17,500 nucleotides of DNA from Leptospira alexanderi serovar Manhao 3 str. L 60 (GTDB lineage: Bacteria; Spirochaetota; Leptospiria; Leptospirales; Leptospiraceae): positions 1 to 17,500 of the forward strand of contig NZ_AHMT02000024.1 in NCBI RefSeq assembly GCF_000243815.2. Reading direction: 5' to 3'. Shown here in pieces: positions 1 through 17,500 of the stretch (the stretch's first letter is position 1; each line of letters starts with the position of its first letter). The position numbers were made by a program, and so were the translations under genes. The notes under the pieces are model-generated. The model was not told the origin of the DNA. It ran no database searches and saw only the letters and a program-made list of their open reading frames with translations.

Positions 1-112
1 AAATTTTCGGTTTCTTTTTCGAACCACCGGACAAAAGTATTTTCACGTTCCAGTTTATTTTTTGTTGTGTACAATAATCGTCTATGGCACAAAATATCTC
101 TGTCAGATCCAT
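1..112 (-). CDS. Transposase N-terminus (probably IS982-like), runs off left edge
   Basis: Reading the minus strand from an ATG at 112 gives 37 open codons to the window edge. They begin MDLTEIFCAIDDYC and end in a lysine-rich SGGSKKKPK segment. An LTEIF-x-x-IDD-x-C opening followed by a basic KKK region resembles the N-terminus of IS982-family DDE transposases, a type found in Leptospira; this is recognition from memory, not a search. A Shine-Dalgarno AAGGGG (complement of 119-124) sits six bases before the ATG, which supports the start. The 103-residue frame on the opposite strand here is a shadow. The catalytic residues lie outside the window, so I cannot say whether the element is intact. 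The outer inverted repeat should lie a few tens of bases to the right of 124, but I could not identify it. Confidence 0.55.
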   Translation of the reverse strand, partial: MDLTEIFCAIDDYCTQQKINWNVKILLSGGSKKKPKI

Positions 113-548
113 ATTTAACCCCTTTTTTGCTGAAAGTACGGTTCAATATGTGATCTGGCGTTTTGAGTACAAGATCTTTCTCTGTTTTCCTCCTTACGAC
201 CCTGCTCACGTTAACTACTACTTTTGTCACCACAGTCTGCGTAAAATTCCTTGCTTAGTATGCCCTTTAAAATGTGGGAACTATTACAAAGTGGTTTTAA
301 GAATTAGGATTTTCATTCTAAACGATGTGTGGGAACTCCCATCGTTTCAAAGTTTAGCTGTAAAGTCTAAATTTGAAGTAATATTTCACAAATAGATTCC
401 TTAAAAGCTTTCTCTTTTGAGAAAAACTCCGTTTGAAAATAAAAAATACTTACGAGAATTTCAAAATCGATCGAATTTAAGAGATAAGCCTGATAAGAAT
501 CAATTTTTTCAAAAAAAAATATAAAATTTGAATCCCTAAAAAACTATC

Positions 549-593
549 ATTTTCTCTCAAAATCATCAAAAAACGACAATTTTGAGAGAAAAT
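549..593. other. Perfect 15-bp hairpin upstream of flaB
   Basis: Positions 549-563 (ATTTTCTCTCAAAAT) are the exact reverse complement of 579-593, with a 15-base A-rich loop. On the plus strand no T run follows. On the minus strand the stem is followed, after a few bases, by a T6 run (complement of 538-543). It could therefore act as a terminator for leftward transcription, or as a structural element in the flaB leader if the promoter lies upstream. Confidence 0.6.
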
Positions 594-618
594 CCCCACT
601 TATCCTAAACTTAATCCA

Positions 619-689
<71 letters not shown>

Positions 690-710
690 AAAATAAAGAA
701 ATCAATTAGG

Positions 711-1631
<921 letters not shown>

Positions 1632-1649
1632 GACCTCAAAGGTTAAGGT

Positions 1650-1681
1650 CTTACGGTCGCCAAAGTTTTGGCGGCCGTAAG
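1650..1681 (+). terminator. Hairpin just after first flaB
   Basis: CTTACGGTCGCCAAA starting at 1650 pairs with TTTGGCGGCCGTAAG ending at 1681, with one G-T wobble and a very short loop. It begins 25 bases after the stop codon. No T run follows, so it may protect the mRNA 3' end or attenuate transcription rather than be a classical terminator. Confidence 0.45.
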
Positions 1682-1698
1682 GGCAGGTGAATAACTGA

Positions 1699-1741
1699 CC
1701 GGAAGAGGAATACATTTCTTTGGGAATGTGTTTCCTTCCGG
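1699..1741 (+). other. Second imperfect hairpin after first flaB
   Basis: CCGGAAGAGGAATACATT from 1699 pairs with AATGTGTTTCCTTCCGG ending at 1741, with a mismatch and a bulge. No T run follows. It lies in the 3' region of the first flaB transcript. Confidence 0.4.
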
Positions 1742-1793
1742 AATTGATTCCTAAATTCCATCCGGTCCGTTTCGATCTGACCTTATTTAAGAA

Positions 1794-1810
1794 AGCCGCT
1801 CCGAGCGGCT
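1794..1810 (+). terminator. Possible weak terminator, first flaB
   Basis: AGCCGCT (1794-1800) and AGCGGCT (1804-1810) form a perfect GC-rich stem with a CCG loop, followed by ATTCGTGTTT. The stem is typical of a terminator but the T tract is poor. It is the best candidate for ending the first flaB transcript. Confidence 0.45.
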
Positions 1811-1839
1811 ATTCGTGTTTGAGAATCCCCGAAAGAACG

Positions 1840-1891
1840 ATGGAAAGTTTTCGCTAAGAAATATTCTGAAATTTGAATATTCACTTTCCAT
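1840..1891. repeat. Nested inverted repeat in flaB spacer
   Basis: The outer arms ATGGAAAGT (1840-1848) and ACTTTCCAT (1883-1891) are perfect. Inside them lie the perfect inner arms AATATTC (1860-1866) and GAATATT (1875-1881). It lies about 190 bases before the second flaB and could be an operator or an RNA structure. Confidence 0.45.
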
Positions 1892-1970
1892 GGTCCTTTC
1901 GAGGATCAAAGAGGTTCGTTGAACTAAAATTAGCGATTGATAATTTAATATTATTCCGTGGTAGGACGCC

Positions 1971-2034
<64 letters not shown>

Positions 2035-2050
2035 GAATAGGGAGATTTGT

Positions 2051-2956
<906 letters not shown>

Positions 2957-2966
2957 CAAAAAAGGT

Positions 2967-3001
2967 TCCACCGGGAGGCATCTCTTCCGGTGGATTTTTT
3001 T
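2967..3001 (+). terminator. Rho-independent terminator of second flaB
   Basis: TCCACCGG (2967-2974) and CCGGTGGA (2987-2994) form a perfect eight-pair stem with a 12-base loop, followed by seven Ts (2995-3001). It begins 38 bases after the stop codon. An A run precedes the stem, so it could also work in the other direction. Confidence 0.9.
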
Positions 3002-3038
3002 GTCGTGCACATCGCCCGATTTCAGTAATCGATCTAAT

Positions 3039-3093
3039 TTAACGTGAGTTCGCGTAAGAAAATGAGAAAGAATTTTCTAAAAGTAGGATTCCT
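3039..3093. repeat. Interspersed intergenic repeat, copy 1
   Basis: TTAACGTGAGTT (3039-3050), then AAAATGAGAAAGAATTTT and TAAAAGTAGGATTCCT, match the sequence at 12228-12282 closely. The core from AAAATGAGAAAG to AGTAGGA differs at one position. The TTAACGTGAGTT end also recurs, in the opposite orientation, at 204-214, 6542-6553 and 12401-12412. Confidence 0.6.
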
Positions 3094-3164
3094 TATGCTT
3101 CCGCGCTTTTGCCATGCGCCACCATTTGCAGGATGCAATCAGGCGAATGTTCGCTTATCTGGAG

Positions 3165-3441
3165 TTAGTCGCTGCTCCTAAATTGCGAGAGTTGCTTCTT
3201 CAACTTTGCAATTTCATCAATGGAGTAATGGGATGTCTTGCCGAGCAGCGGCAATAAAGTTTAGGTCAGCATCAGTTGCCCCTACCAAATAGATATCGTT
3301 CTCATTCCAAATGTTGTCACCATCTGCTACTCCAGTCATAATAAAGCTGTCACCGCTTTGATGATCTCTGTCCTCAATAAGAGGTTCCCACGATGCAGCA
3401 TTGCGCCTACTTTCAATTTCCTTCAATTCGTGATCTGTCAT
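3165..3441 (-). pseudogene. Phage-type small protein, frameshifted near its end
   Basis: From an ATG at 3441 the minus strand encodes MTDHELKEIESRRNAASWEP, then RDHQSGDSFIMTG, DGDNIWNENDIYLVGATDADLNFIAAARQDIPLL. A T-x-x-EL-x-x-IE-x-R-x-x-A-x-x-x-P-W opening with a later D-x-x-FI-A-x-AR-x-D-I-P-x-LL block is typical of small accessory proteins in tailed phages and genomic islands. After IPLL, one extra C gives an early His-stop at about 3217. Skipping that base restores IDEIAKLKKQL and a stop at 3165, the usual coiled-coil-like tail. No clear SD precedes the ATG. The frame also runs open upstream into the tail of the integrase remnant, so it is an accidental fusion. Function is unknown; the gene is probably mobile-element cargo. 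Confidence 0.6.
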
Positions 3442-3569
3442 AAAAAGGGAATGTCGCCTAATTCTAAATCGACGAATTTCGCATAAACGACAAAAAATGA
3501 TAAGCGATGTCGCATAAGCGCCGGATATACGAAACTCATTAACTCGAATATTCGACTTTACTGACCAGA

Positions 3570-4050
3570 GATCCAAAGGGCTGGTAACTTGAGTGAGGCG
3601 AACTTGACTCACCTGAGCGTAAATTTCAGTCGTCCATACGCTTTTGTGTCCGAGCGGGAACTGGATATGTTTGTAGCGGTTTCCAAAAGATGAGTGGCAA
3701 AAGCGTGACGCAGACTATGAATGCTCACTTTCTTTCGAATCCTGGCTTTAACTTGACCTTCGCCATCTCGAAAATTTTTTCAGCGAAACGAACATGAAGA
3801 TGTTTCGAAGGATCCTTGATTCTGACTGGGAAAATAAGTAAAGGAAACGCGAAACTCTTTCCACATAACGCGGCAAGTTTGAGATAACATAGTGAAACGA
3901 TCCTTCTTACCCTTGTCTTACTTTGAGAATTTTTCTTTTTTTCGGGTCTCGGTTTGACCAGCTCGTTTACACGCCAACGCATTACCGATTGCTTACTGAC
4001 TTCAAGTTTTTTGGCTACTCTATGTATAACCTTTCTCAAGTAAACGAATC
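3570..4050 (-). pseudogene. Tyrosine recombinase/integrase remnant, multiple frameshifts
   Basis: Read right to left, the minus strand holds ordered integrase pieces in different frames. They are RVNELVK (R at 3971-3973, first catalytic Arg box), DPKKRKILKVRQG, KGKKDRFTMLSQTC (from 3914), HLHVRFAEKIFEMAKV, VKARIRKKVSIHSLRHAFATHLLE (HxxR box, around 3730-3690), and IQFPLGHKSVWTTEIYAQVSQ (GHK box and catalytic Tyr, around 3660-3610). It ends with the typical SPLD tail near 3570. The order and spacing match XerC/XerD-like site-specific recombinases. At least four frame changes and a probable internal deletion make a functional product very unlikely. The first third of the gene (before about 4050) is not recognisable. 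It adjoins a phage-type cargo gene, so the two are probably relics of one inserted element. Confidence 0.8.
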
Positions 4051-4059
4051 TGTCTTCTT

Positions 4060-4925
4060 TTTTATAGGGATGAGTAAAACAAAAATGAATACACAAACTC
4101 GTACGATTGTTTGAGAGTCGGGTATATACATAAAAATTCTAGGAATTTGAAATTCAATTTTTGATAAACTTAGAAATTCTTCTATTTGAACAACCGGCCG
4201 AAATATCCAGCAGAAAAATGAGCTTATCTTGAAAAATTCACCCAATTATTTCTTTCAAAAGTTATTTTGAAGTTACGTTCCGTATAAAACGTTCCTACAT
4301 TCTAAGGTTTTGAAACAGATTCTTAATTCTTTGAATGTTTTAAAATCCATTTTGTTTTTTCTTCATTTGTCATTTGTATATTTTATTTTTATTACTGTAG
4401 TATGATTTTTGTTCTCATCTTTTTACGTTAGTCGATTTTTGGTCTAGTTTTGTGTCACCAAAGGAATGTTAAGTATTTATAAGTATATTATGAAAATTTA
4501 ATTATATATTAAGGAATATTTTTTATTTGACAGATATTTATGCTTTGAGTGAAGGTAACGTTATTTGAAATTGTATTACGTTTTATGTAATTAATTTCTG
4601 TGTATTCCTTGGGTGACGTTATTTGAGTTTTTTGCGTAAATTCTGAACTTGTGGTTTTGTGGCGCCATGGAAATGCGTAATTTAACTCTGGAACGTTATG
4701 TTTTTTAAACTTTGTGAGACAAGGTATATTTATAAAAAAAATGGAATGTGATTGGGAGGTTGATTATTTTAGCGTAAAGGCGATAAGGCGAAATTCGATT
4801 TTATAAAATATTCGGTGCGTCTGAATTTCGAAAACCGCACCTTGCGAGTATCTGTGTTTTGTAAAATAGAAGCGAAGTTAGATAGCTTAGACTGAAAATA
4901 AATTGAGCAAGGGCATGATGTTAGG
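4060..4925. other. Very AT-rich gene desert
   Basis: These 860 bases have no credible gene on either strand; the short frames are interrupted and of low complexity. A direct repeat GGTAACGTTATTTGA (4554-4568) / GGTGACGTTATTTGA (4612-4626) is spaced 58 bases apart. The stretch just before the next gene (4770-4850) contains AAGGCGAAATTCG and GAATTTCGAAAACCGCACC. These vaguely resemble sequence next to the integrase remnant (CGAATTTCGCATAAACG near 3472), but I could not show a true repeat. It may be decayed mobile DNA or a horizontally acquired AT-rich spacer. Confidence 0.5.
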
Positions 4926-6224
<1,299 letters not shown>

Positions 6225-6286
6225 TCATTAGGAGAACAATCGAGAAAGCTTAGTTGAAAACTTTCTTACTTTGTATTGAAACGTCG

Positions 6287-6321
6287 TTCAATTCATCATA
6301 AGTTCGTTATGATGAATTGAA
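6287..6321 (+). repeat. Perfect 15-bp hairpin after the 432-aa gene
   Basis: TTCAATTCATCATAA (6287-6301) is the exact reverse complement of TTATGATGAATTGAA (6307-6321), with loop GTTCG. There is no T run behind it. It starts 62 bases after the stop codon and may stabilise the transcript end, or be a palindromic insertion. Confidence 0.6.
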
Positions 6322-6350
6322 TTGCTTCTTCAAATGGGTTTATAATGGAT

Positions 6351-6390
6351 GAAGGTGGATTGAAAAATACAATCCACCTTCGTTGTTTTT
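6351..6390 (+). terminator. Rho-independent terminator
   Basis: GAAGGTGGATTG (6351-6362) and CAATCCACCTTC (6370-6381) form a perfect 12-pair stem with a seven-base loop, followed by GTTGTTTTT. It is the likely end of transcription for the 432-residue protein gene. A TTGAAT (6317-6322) and TATAAT (6341-6346) pair with an 18-base gap lies immediately before it and could drive a very short transcript; that reading is speculative. Confidence 0.8.
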
Positions 6391-6583
6391 ATGGTCTGCA
6401 TAGGTTTCTAAATTTGAAAAAGGAAGTTTATCTTAAAAATAAATGAGTGTATTAACTTATATGGCCGGATTTGATTCGATTTATAAGTTATATGGTGAGT
6501 AATGCAGGAACTTCGACTTTTGGAAAAATTTTTCTACGCAGAACTCACGTTAATTCTAAGATTTTGGAACAAGTTCTTAGTAC

Positions 6584-6618
6584 AAAAAAATACCCGGAGA
6601 TGTATTCCCCGGGTATTT
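6584..6618 (-). terminator. Rho-independent terminator of the lipoprotein gene
   Basis: AAATACCCGG (6588-6597) and CCGGGTATTT (6609-6618) are perfect arms. On the minus strand the stem runs into a T7 tract (complement of the A run 6584-6590). It lies 28 bases beyond the stop codon at 6646. Confidence 0.9.
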
Positions 6619-6645
6619 GATTTCTCTTGGAATGAAATTAGAAAT

Positions 6646-7883
<1,238 letters not shown>

Positions 7884-7909
7884 TTTGTCGTTTTCTCCTT
7901 GAAGAATAG

Positions 7910-7930
7910 GTTTAGGAAATTTTCTTAAAC
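7910..7930. promoter_or_regulatory. Near-perfect 21-bp dyad in divergent promoter region
   Basis: Positions 7910-7930 (arms GTTTAGGAAA and TTTCTTAAAC around a central T at 7920) are symmetrical at nine of ten paired positions. The dyad lies inside the 68-base gap between the divergent lipoprotein and NamZ-like genes. This is where an operator shared by both promoters would be expected. No regulator can be named. Confidence 0.4.
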
Positions 7931-7949
7931 AAAATAGGAAGGAAGTCTT

Positions 7950-10714
<2,765 letters not shown>

Positions 10715-10795
10715 ATGACTGTTTGTAAGTCTCGAACATTTAATTTTCGTATATTATAAAATAATAAATTATATCTGTCTTTTGGAAAATTTTCG

Positions 10796-11014
10796 ATGAG
10801 TGATACTCCTGATTCTGTACTGGGAAGTGTTGTTCGGAAATTGATTCATCTTTTGAAAGTATAGATTCAAAAACGCATTTCCAATGATACGATTTTCGAA
10901 TTGAATGAAAAACGGGAAGGCGCTTTGAAGGAATTGCGAAAAAAGTCAAATGTGAGTTTGACTAAGCAGGGAGTGGAGTCTTTTGAGTTCTCCTTTAGAT
11001 TTTTCGTTTCCTAA
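10796..11014 (+). pseudogene. Small 72-aa protein gene with internal TAG
   Basis: From the ATG at 10796 the frame reads MSDTPDSVLGSVVRKLIHLLKV, then a TAG at 10862-10864. It then stays open for 49 more codons (IQKRISNDTIFELNEKREGA, LKELRKKSNVSLTKQGVESF, EFSFRFFVS) to TAA at 11012. The second part has coding character: a charged helix plus an SLTKQGVESFEF block reminiscent of conserved leptospiral small proteins. The TAG therefore looks like a point mutation, perhaps from CAG. No good SD is seen. The 3' end overlaps the next small gene by 32 bases, which suggests a two-gene cassette. Function is unknown; I considered a toxin-antitoxin pair but have no motif to support it. Confidence 0.45.
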
Positions 11015-11231
11015 AAATGTTCAAGGGATTTTTACAAAATTTGTGGAATCAAATGCCAGGATTTTAGTCGGCTTGGAAAACGCAATAACTCAGGTTGAGA
11101 CGGCAAGGACTTTAAAAAATGCGATGGAATTGATGAAAGGAAATAAGACGATTCAATTTTTTTTAGTTTTTAGAAACGATTTCGAGAATTATTCTTTTGT
11201 GACCGGCACGGATCATTTTAAAAAGAAGTAA
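10983..11231 (+). CDS. Small protein of unknown function, 82 aa
   Basis: This frame is open after a TGA at 10959. The only reasonable start is the TTG at 10983, four bases after a GGAG within GGGAGTGGAG. The product begins (M)SSPLDFSFPKNVQGIFTKF, has a helical middle (ARILVGLENAITQVETARTLKNAMELM) and an aromatic, basic end (FFLVFRNDFENYSFVTGTDHFKKK). There is no signal peptide or membrane span. It overlaps the end of the preceding broken small gene in another frame, so the pair was probably co-translated. I recognise no family. Confidence 0.5.
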   Translation: MSSPLDFSFPKNVQGIFTKFVESNARILVGLENAITQVETARTLKNAMELMKGNKTIQFFLVFRNDFENYSFVTGTDHFKKK

Positions 11232-11272
11232 CTTAAAATTCTGCTATGAATCTTTCGTTCTTTCAAAAATAA

Positions 11273-12130
<858 letters not shown>

Positions 12131-12588
12131 CGAACTCGCTTACACGAATTTAAGACCTGTTCTAAAATCGGATTTGTACTTTCCTATTTTCTTTCGAAAT
12201 CGGATGGATCGTTTTGCGGTTATAAATAACGTGGGTTCGGCGGTTGAAAATGAGAAAGAATTTTTTAAAAGTAGGAGTTCCTACTTTTAGAATTTGTTCG
12301 TAAAGTCGCTATTTTCTATAGTCCCACATTTTAAGAATAGATTTACAAAGTTCAAATTCCAAATTCTTACAGAAAAATGAATCATGGATTTCTTATGTCG
12401 AGCTCACGTTAAATAGGGTCGAAATTCAAATATATTTCGACTAACGTTTATTTCACAGTTTGGAATGGGAAGCAAAACTGCTTACTGACGAAATGTTTGC
12501 GAAAAATAAAGAAATTCAAATGGTTCGGCGTAAGTCGTTCTAAAAACTTCTTGCAATCGGTTAGATTTTCCATAAAGTCTTTTCATCT
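12131..12588. other. Spacer with dispersed repeat sequence
   Basis: There is no gene in these 458 bases. The middle (12228-12412) is made of dispersed repeat sequence: the copy described at 12228-12288, AAAATGTGGGACT in reverse at about 12320-12333, and AGCTCACGTTAA at 12401-12412. A possible promoter for the next gene is TTGCAA (12551-12556) with TAAAGT (12573-12578), 16 bases apart. It would start transcription within a few bases of the ATG. No SD precedes that ATG, so a leaderless or near-leaderless mRNA is possible. Confidence 0.5.
12228..12288. repeat. Interspersed intergenic repeat, copy 2, with hairpin
   Basis: AACGTGGGTTCG then AAAATGAGAAAGAATTTT and TAAAAGTAGGA repeat the sequence at 3041-3089. 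In this copy the end folds into a perfect ten-pair hairpin, AAAAGTAGGA (12267-12276) with TCCTACTTTT (12279-12288). In copy 1 the right arm is disrupted. Confidence 0.6.
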
Positions 12589-13767
12589 ATGCGCTTGGAA
12601 CAAAAACTGAAAAGATGGGTGGAGGCGGGACTTATCGCTTCGGAACAATCGGATGCGATTCGAAACTTCGAAGAGACCCGAAAAACTCCTTATCTCTATT
12701 ATTCGTTTATCATTTTAGGTGTGATCGTCATCGGTATCGGTATCATCGCAATCATTGCCGCCAATTGGGAAGAGATTCATGATTTCGTAAAGTTAGGCGC
12801 AGGTCTTGCGACGCTCTTGTTGGCTGCGGGACTTGCGTTTTGGAAACGGGAAAATCCTAATTTGTTGACTGTTTTTATCGTCCTCAATTCGATTTTGATT
12901 CTAGGGATGATCGGGCTTGTATCGCAGGTCTATAACTTGGAAGGGAAGTATTACGAAGCGGCAAAACTTTGGTGTGTACTTACTTTTTTATTTTTGATCG
13001 CGACCGATTCCAAAACATTCCTCCATCTTTGGTTGATCGGATTTCAAATTTATATAACGGGTTGGATCTTTGAACAAATCCAAGGGCGGCACGATTGGGG
13101 GGATTATTGGAACACCTACTATTATTATTCGATCGTAGGCTTTACGGGAATTTGGTTGGCTGCGGAAAAATTCACTTTAGAGTCCAGAAAAGCTACTTTG
13201 TTTTTTTGGGTCGTATTGTTTTTGATTGTCGGGACTTTTTTTCGGGGATTTTTCCAGGATTATGATTATTATAGCCCTTCGGAAAATTTAGGGTATTTCG
13301 GTTATACAGCGGATTTTCCTTGGCTGACGGTAGGACTTAGGTTGTTTGTTTTGGCTCCTCTCTTTTATCTTTTATACAATATGGAAATTTCCTCCAATCA
13401 GAAGAAATCTTTGAGTGTAAGTTTATTCTTACTATTCTTATTGTATTTTCCGCATCCGTTTCGGTACGTTTTGGCCGAGTCGATCGGATCTCATATTTGG
13501 AATTACTTTGTGAAGTTATTGCCTTCTTTTTTGTTTATTCTTTTTTGGCTGGGAATCGCGTCCTCGTTTCGAGATCACAAAAAAATATTCGATCTTTCTT
13601 TGGCGATTGTGGGAATTCGATTCTTATATTTTTATTTCGATCTACTCGGAACTTTGACTTACACAGGATTCGGGCTTATCATTTCCGGGCTGCTTATCAT
13701 AGGACTTACGATCGGATACTTGAAATACAAATCCAAGGTGAGAATTTTATTGGGAGGTGAAGAATGA
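12589..13767 (+). CDS. DUF2157 multi-pass membrane protein
   Basis: This 392-residue protein has a short cytoplasmic N-terminal helix region ([20 protein letters not shown], the usual DUF2157 opening). Its first membrane span, at about 38-58 ([20 protein letters not shown]), is followed by the family hallmark AANWEEI. Roughly ten further hydrophobic spans follow to the C-terminus. Its stop overlaps the ATG of the next gene, a GDYXXLXY protein, which is the common partner of DUF2157 in other bacteria. The molecular function of the pair is not known; an inner-membrane complex is the reasonable inference. Confidence 0.88.
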   Translation: MRLEQKLKRWVEAGLIASEQSDAIRNFEETRKTPYLYYSFIILGVIVIGIGIIAIIAANWEEIHDFVKLGAGLATLLLAAGLAFWKRENPNLLTVFIVLNSILILGMIGLVSQVYNLEGKYYEAAKLWCVLTFLFLIATDSKTFLHLWLIGFQIYITGWIFEQIQGRHDWGDYWNTYYYYSIVGFTGIWLAAEKFTLESRKATLFFWVVLFLIVGTFFRGFFQDYDYYSPSENLGYFGYTADFPWLTVGLRLFVLAPLFYLLYNMEISSNQKKSLSVSLFLLFLLYFPHPFRYVLAESIGSHIWNYFVKLLPSFLFILFWLGIASSFRDHKKIFDLSLAIVGIRFLYFYFDLLGTLTYTGFGLIISGLLIIGLTIGYLKYKSKVRILLGGEE

Positions 13768-14259
13768 AACTTCTCAAACCGATCCTTTCGGTCGCATTGA
13801 TTCTACCGATCGTGTTCTTCGGTTGGGAGATCATAACTCTCGAAAATTCAAAGAATTCGGGAAAAGAACTGATTCTTCCCATTACCGGATACGATCCGAG
13901 GGATCTTCTTTCGGGACATTATCTACGTTATGATATCTTGTATCAATCGGATTCTATCTGCCAAAATCCGAATACGAATTCCTATAGAAAATCCGATTCG
14001 GATCAACACTGTGTTTGTTATCCTCATTCCGGAAAGATAAAAGAAGGAGAAGGGGCTTTTATAAATGATTGTAGTCCGGATATACTGAAGGATAGAAGAG
14101 CTTGTAGGTTGCATTTACGTGGAACCTGTCGATATGGAAGATTCAAAATCGGTAATGAACGTTTTTATGTGAACGAAGAAAAAGCGATGGAATATGAAAC
14201 GAGACTACGAAAAGAGAAGGTGCATATTCGCCTAAAAGTCGACTCCGAAGGAAAGGCGA

Positions 14260-15147
<888 letters not shown>

Positions 15148-15177
15148 TGGTATATGGTATAGAATTAATTTATAATA

Positions 15178-15927
<750 letters not shown>

Positions 15928-15958
15928 ATTAGATTCTCCTCATATAATTGCAACTTTA

Positions 15959-16723
<765 letters not shown>

Positions 16724-16726
16724 TTT

Positions 16727-17500
<774 letters not shown>

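Larger units (their letters stand above)
6225..6583. other. Spacer with hairpins between convergent genes
   Basis: There is no protein gene here. The spacer holds two very strong hairpins (6287-6321 and 6351-6390, listed separately), a nine-base inverted repeat TAACTTATA (6453-6461) / TATAAGTTA (6482-6490), and a copy of the dispersed motif AACTCACGTTAA at 6542-6553. Confidence 0.5.

Noticed and set aside
84..395. 103-codon plus-strand frame near the left edge
   Set aside because: Its start lies antisense to the transposase N-terminus, it has no SD, and the rest runs through dispersed intergenic repeat sequence.
3440..3560. Integron-like attC or att site next to the integrase remnant
   Set aside because: The region has TCGAATATTCGA and repeated TTATGCGA-type words, but no clear paired core sites or flanking direct repeats could be defined.
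10796..11231. Toxin-antitoxin module
   Set aside because: The size and overlap fit, but neither protein shows a recognisable toxin or DNA-binding motif.

Overview
The window reads as chromosomal DNA of a pathogenic-type Leptospira. The reasons are AT-rich DNA with long gene-poor spacers, tandem FlaB-type spirochaetal periplasmic flagellins, a LipL46-like lipoprotein, an Mla lipid-transport operon expected in an LPS-bearing (diderm) spirochaete, and several small Leptospira-type proteins of unknown function. Species assignment is inference; no database search was possible.

Layout. (1) 1-112: the N-terminus of a transposase (probably IS982-like) runs off the left edge on the minus strand. (2) 125-779: gene-free leader region of the first flagellin gene, with several strong hairpins. 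(3) 780-2929: two tandem flaB genes, separated by a 450-base spacer rich in dyads and followed by a clear rho-independent terminator. In both genes the Shine-Dalgarno AAGGAG sits exactly in a six-base loop closed by a five-base-pair stem. The two stems have different sequences, which suggests conserved CsrA-type translational control. (4) 3030-4925: a decayed mobile region. It holds a tyrosine-recombinase pseudogene spread over several frames, a frameshifted phage-type gene, and a very AT-rich desert. (5) 4926-6224: an exported 432-residue protein of unknown function. (6) 6646-7883, minus strand: a LipL46-like lipoprotein gene broken by loss of one G in a G run, with its own terminator. (7) 7952-10714: a tightly overlapping operon of a NamZ/DUF1343 exo-muramidase, a small exported protein and a cysteine-rich DUF2797 protein. 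It diverges from the lipoprotein gene across a 68-base spacer that contains a near-perfect dyad. (8) 10796-11231: a small gene with an internal stop, overlapped by a second small gene. (9) 11273-12130: an M48 metalloprotease lipoprotein. (10) 12131-12588: spacer carrying an interspersed repeat also seen near 3040. (11) 12589-14300: a DUF2157 / GDYXXLXY membrane-protein pair, convergent with and overlapping by 41 bases the end of (12), a beta-hydroxyacid-dehydrogenase-like gene. (13) That gene lies at the end of an mlaE-mlaF-mlaD operon read right to left, whose first gene runs off the right edge.

Several functions converge on the cell envelope: periplasmic flagella, surface lipoprotein, peptidoglycan recycling, an envelope protease and phospholipid transport. 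The most interesting signal is regulatory rather than a new gene: the covarying SD-in-loop hairpins in front of both flagellin genes, plus a third hairpin with GGA in its loop further upstream of the first. The number of broken genes (integrase, phage-type gene, lipoprotein, small gene) suggests a genome under decay, although single-base errors in the assembly could explain some of them.
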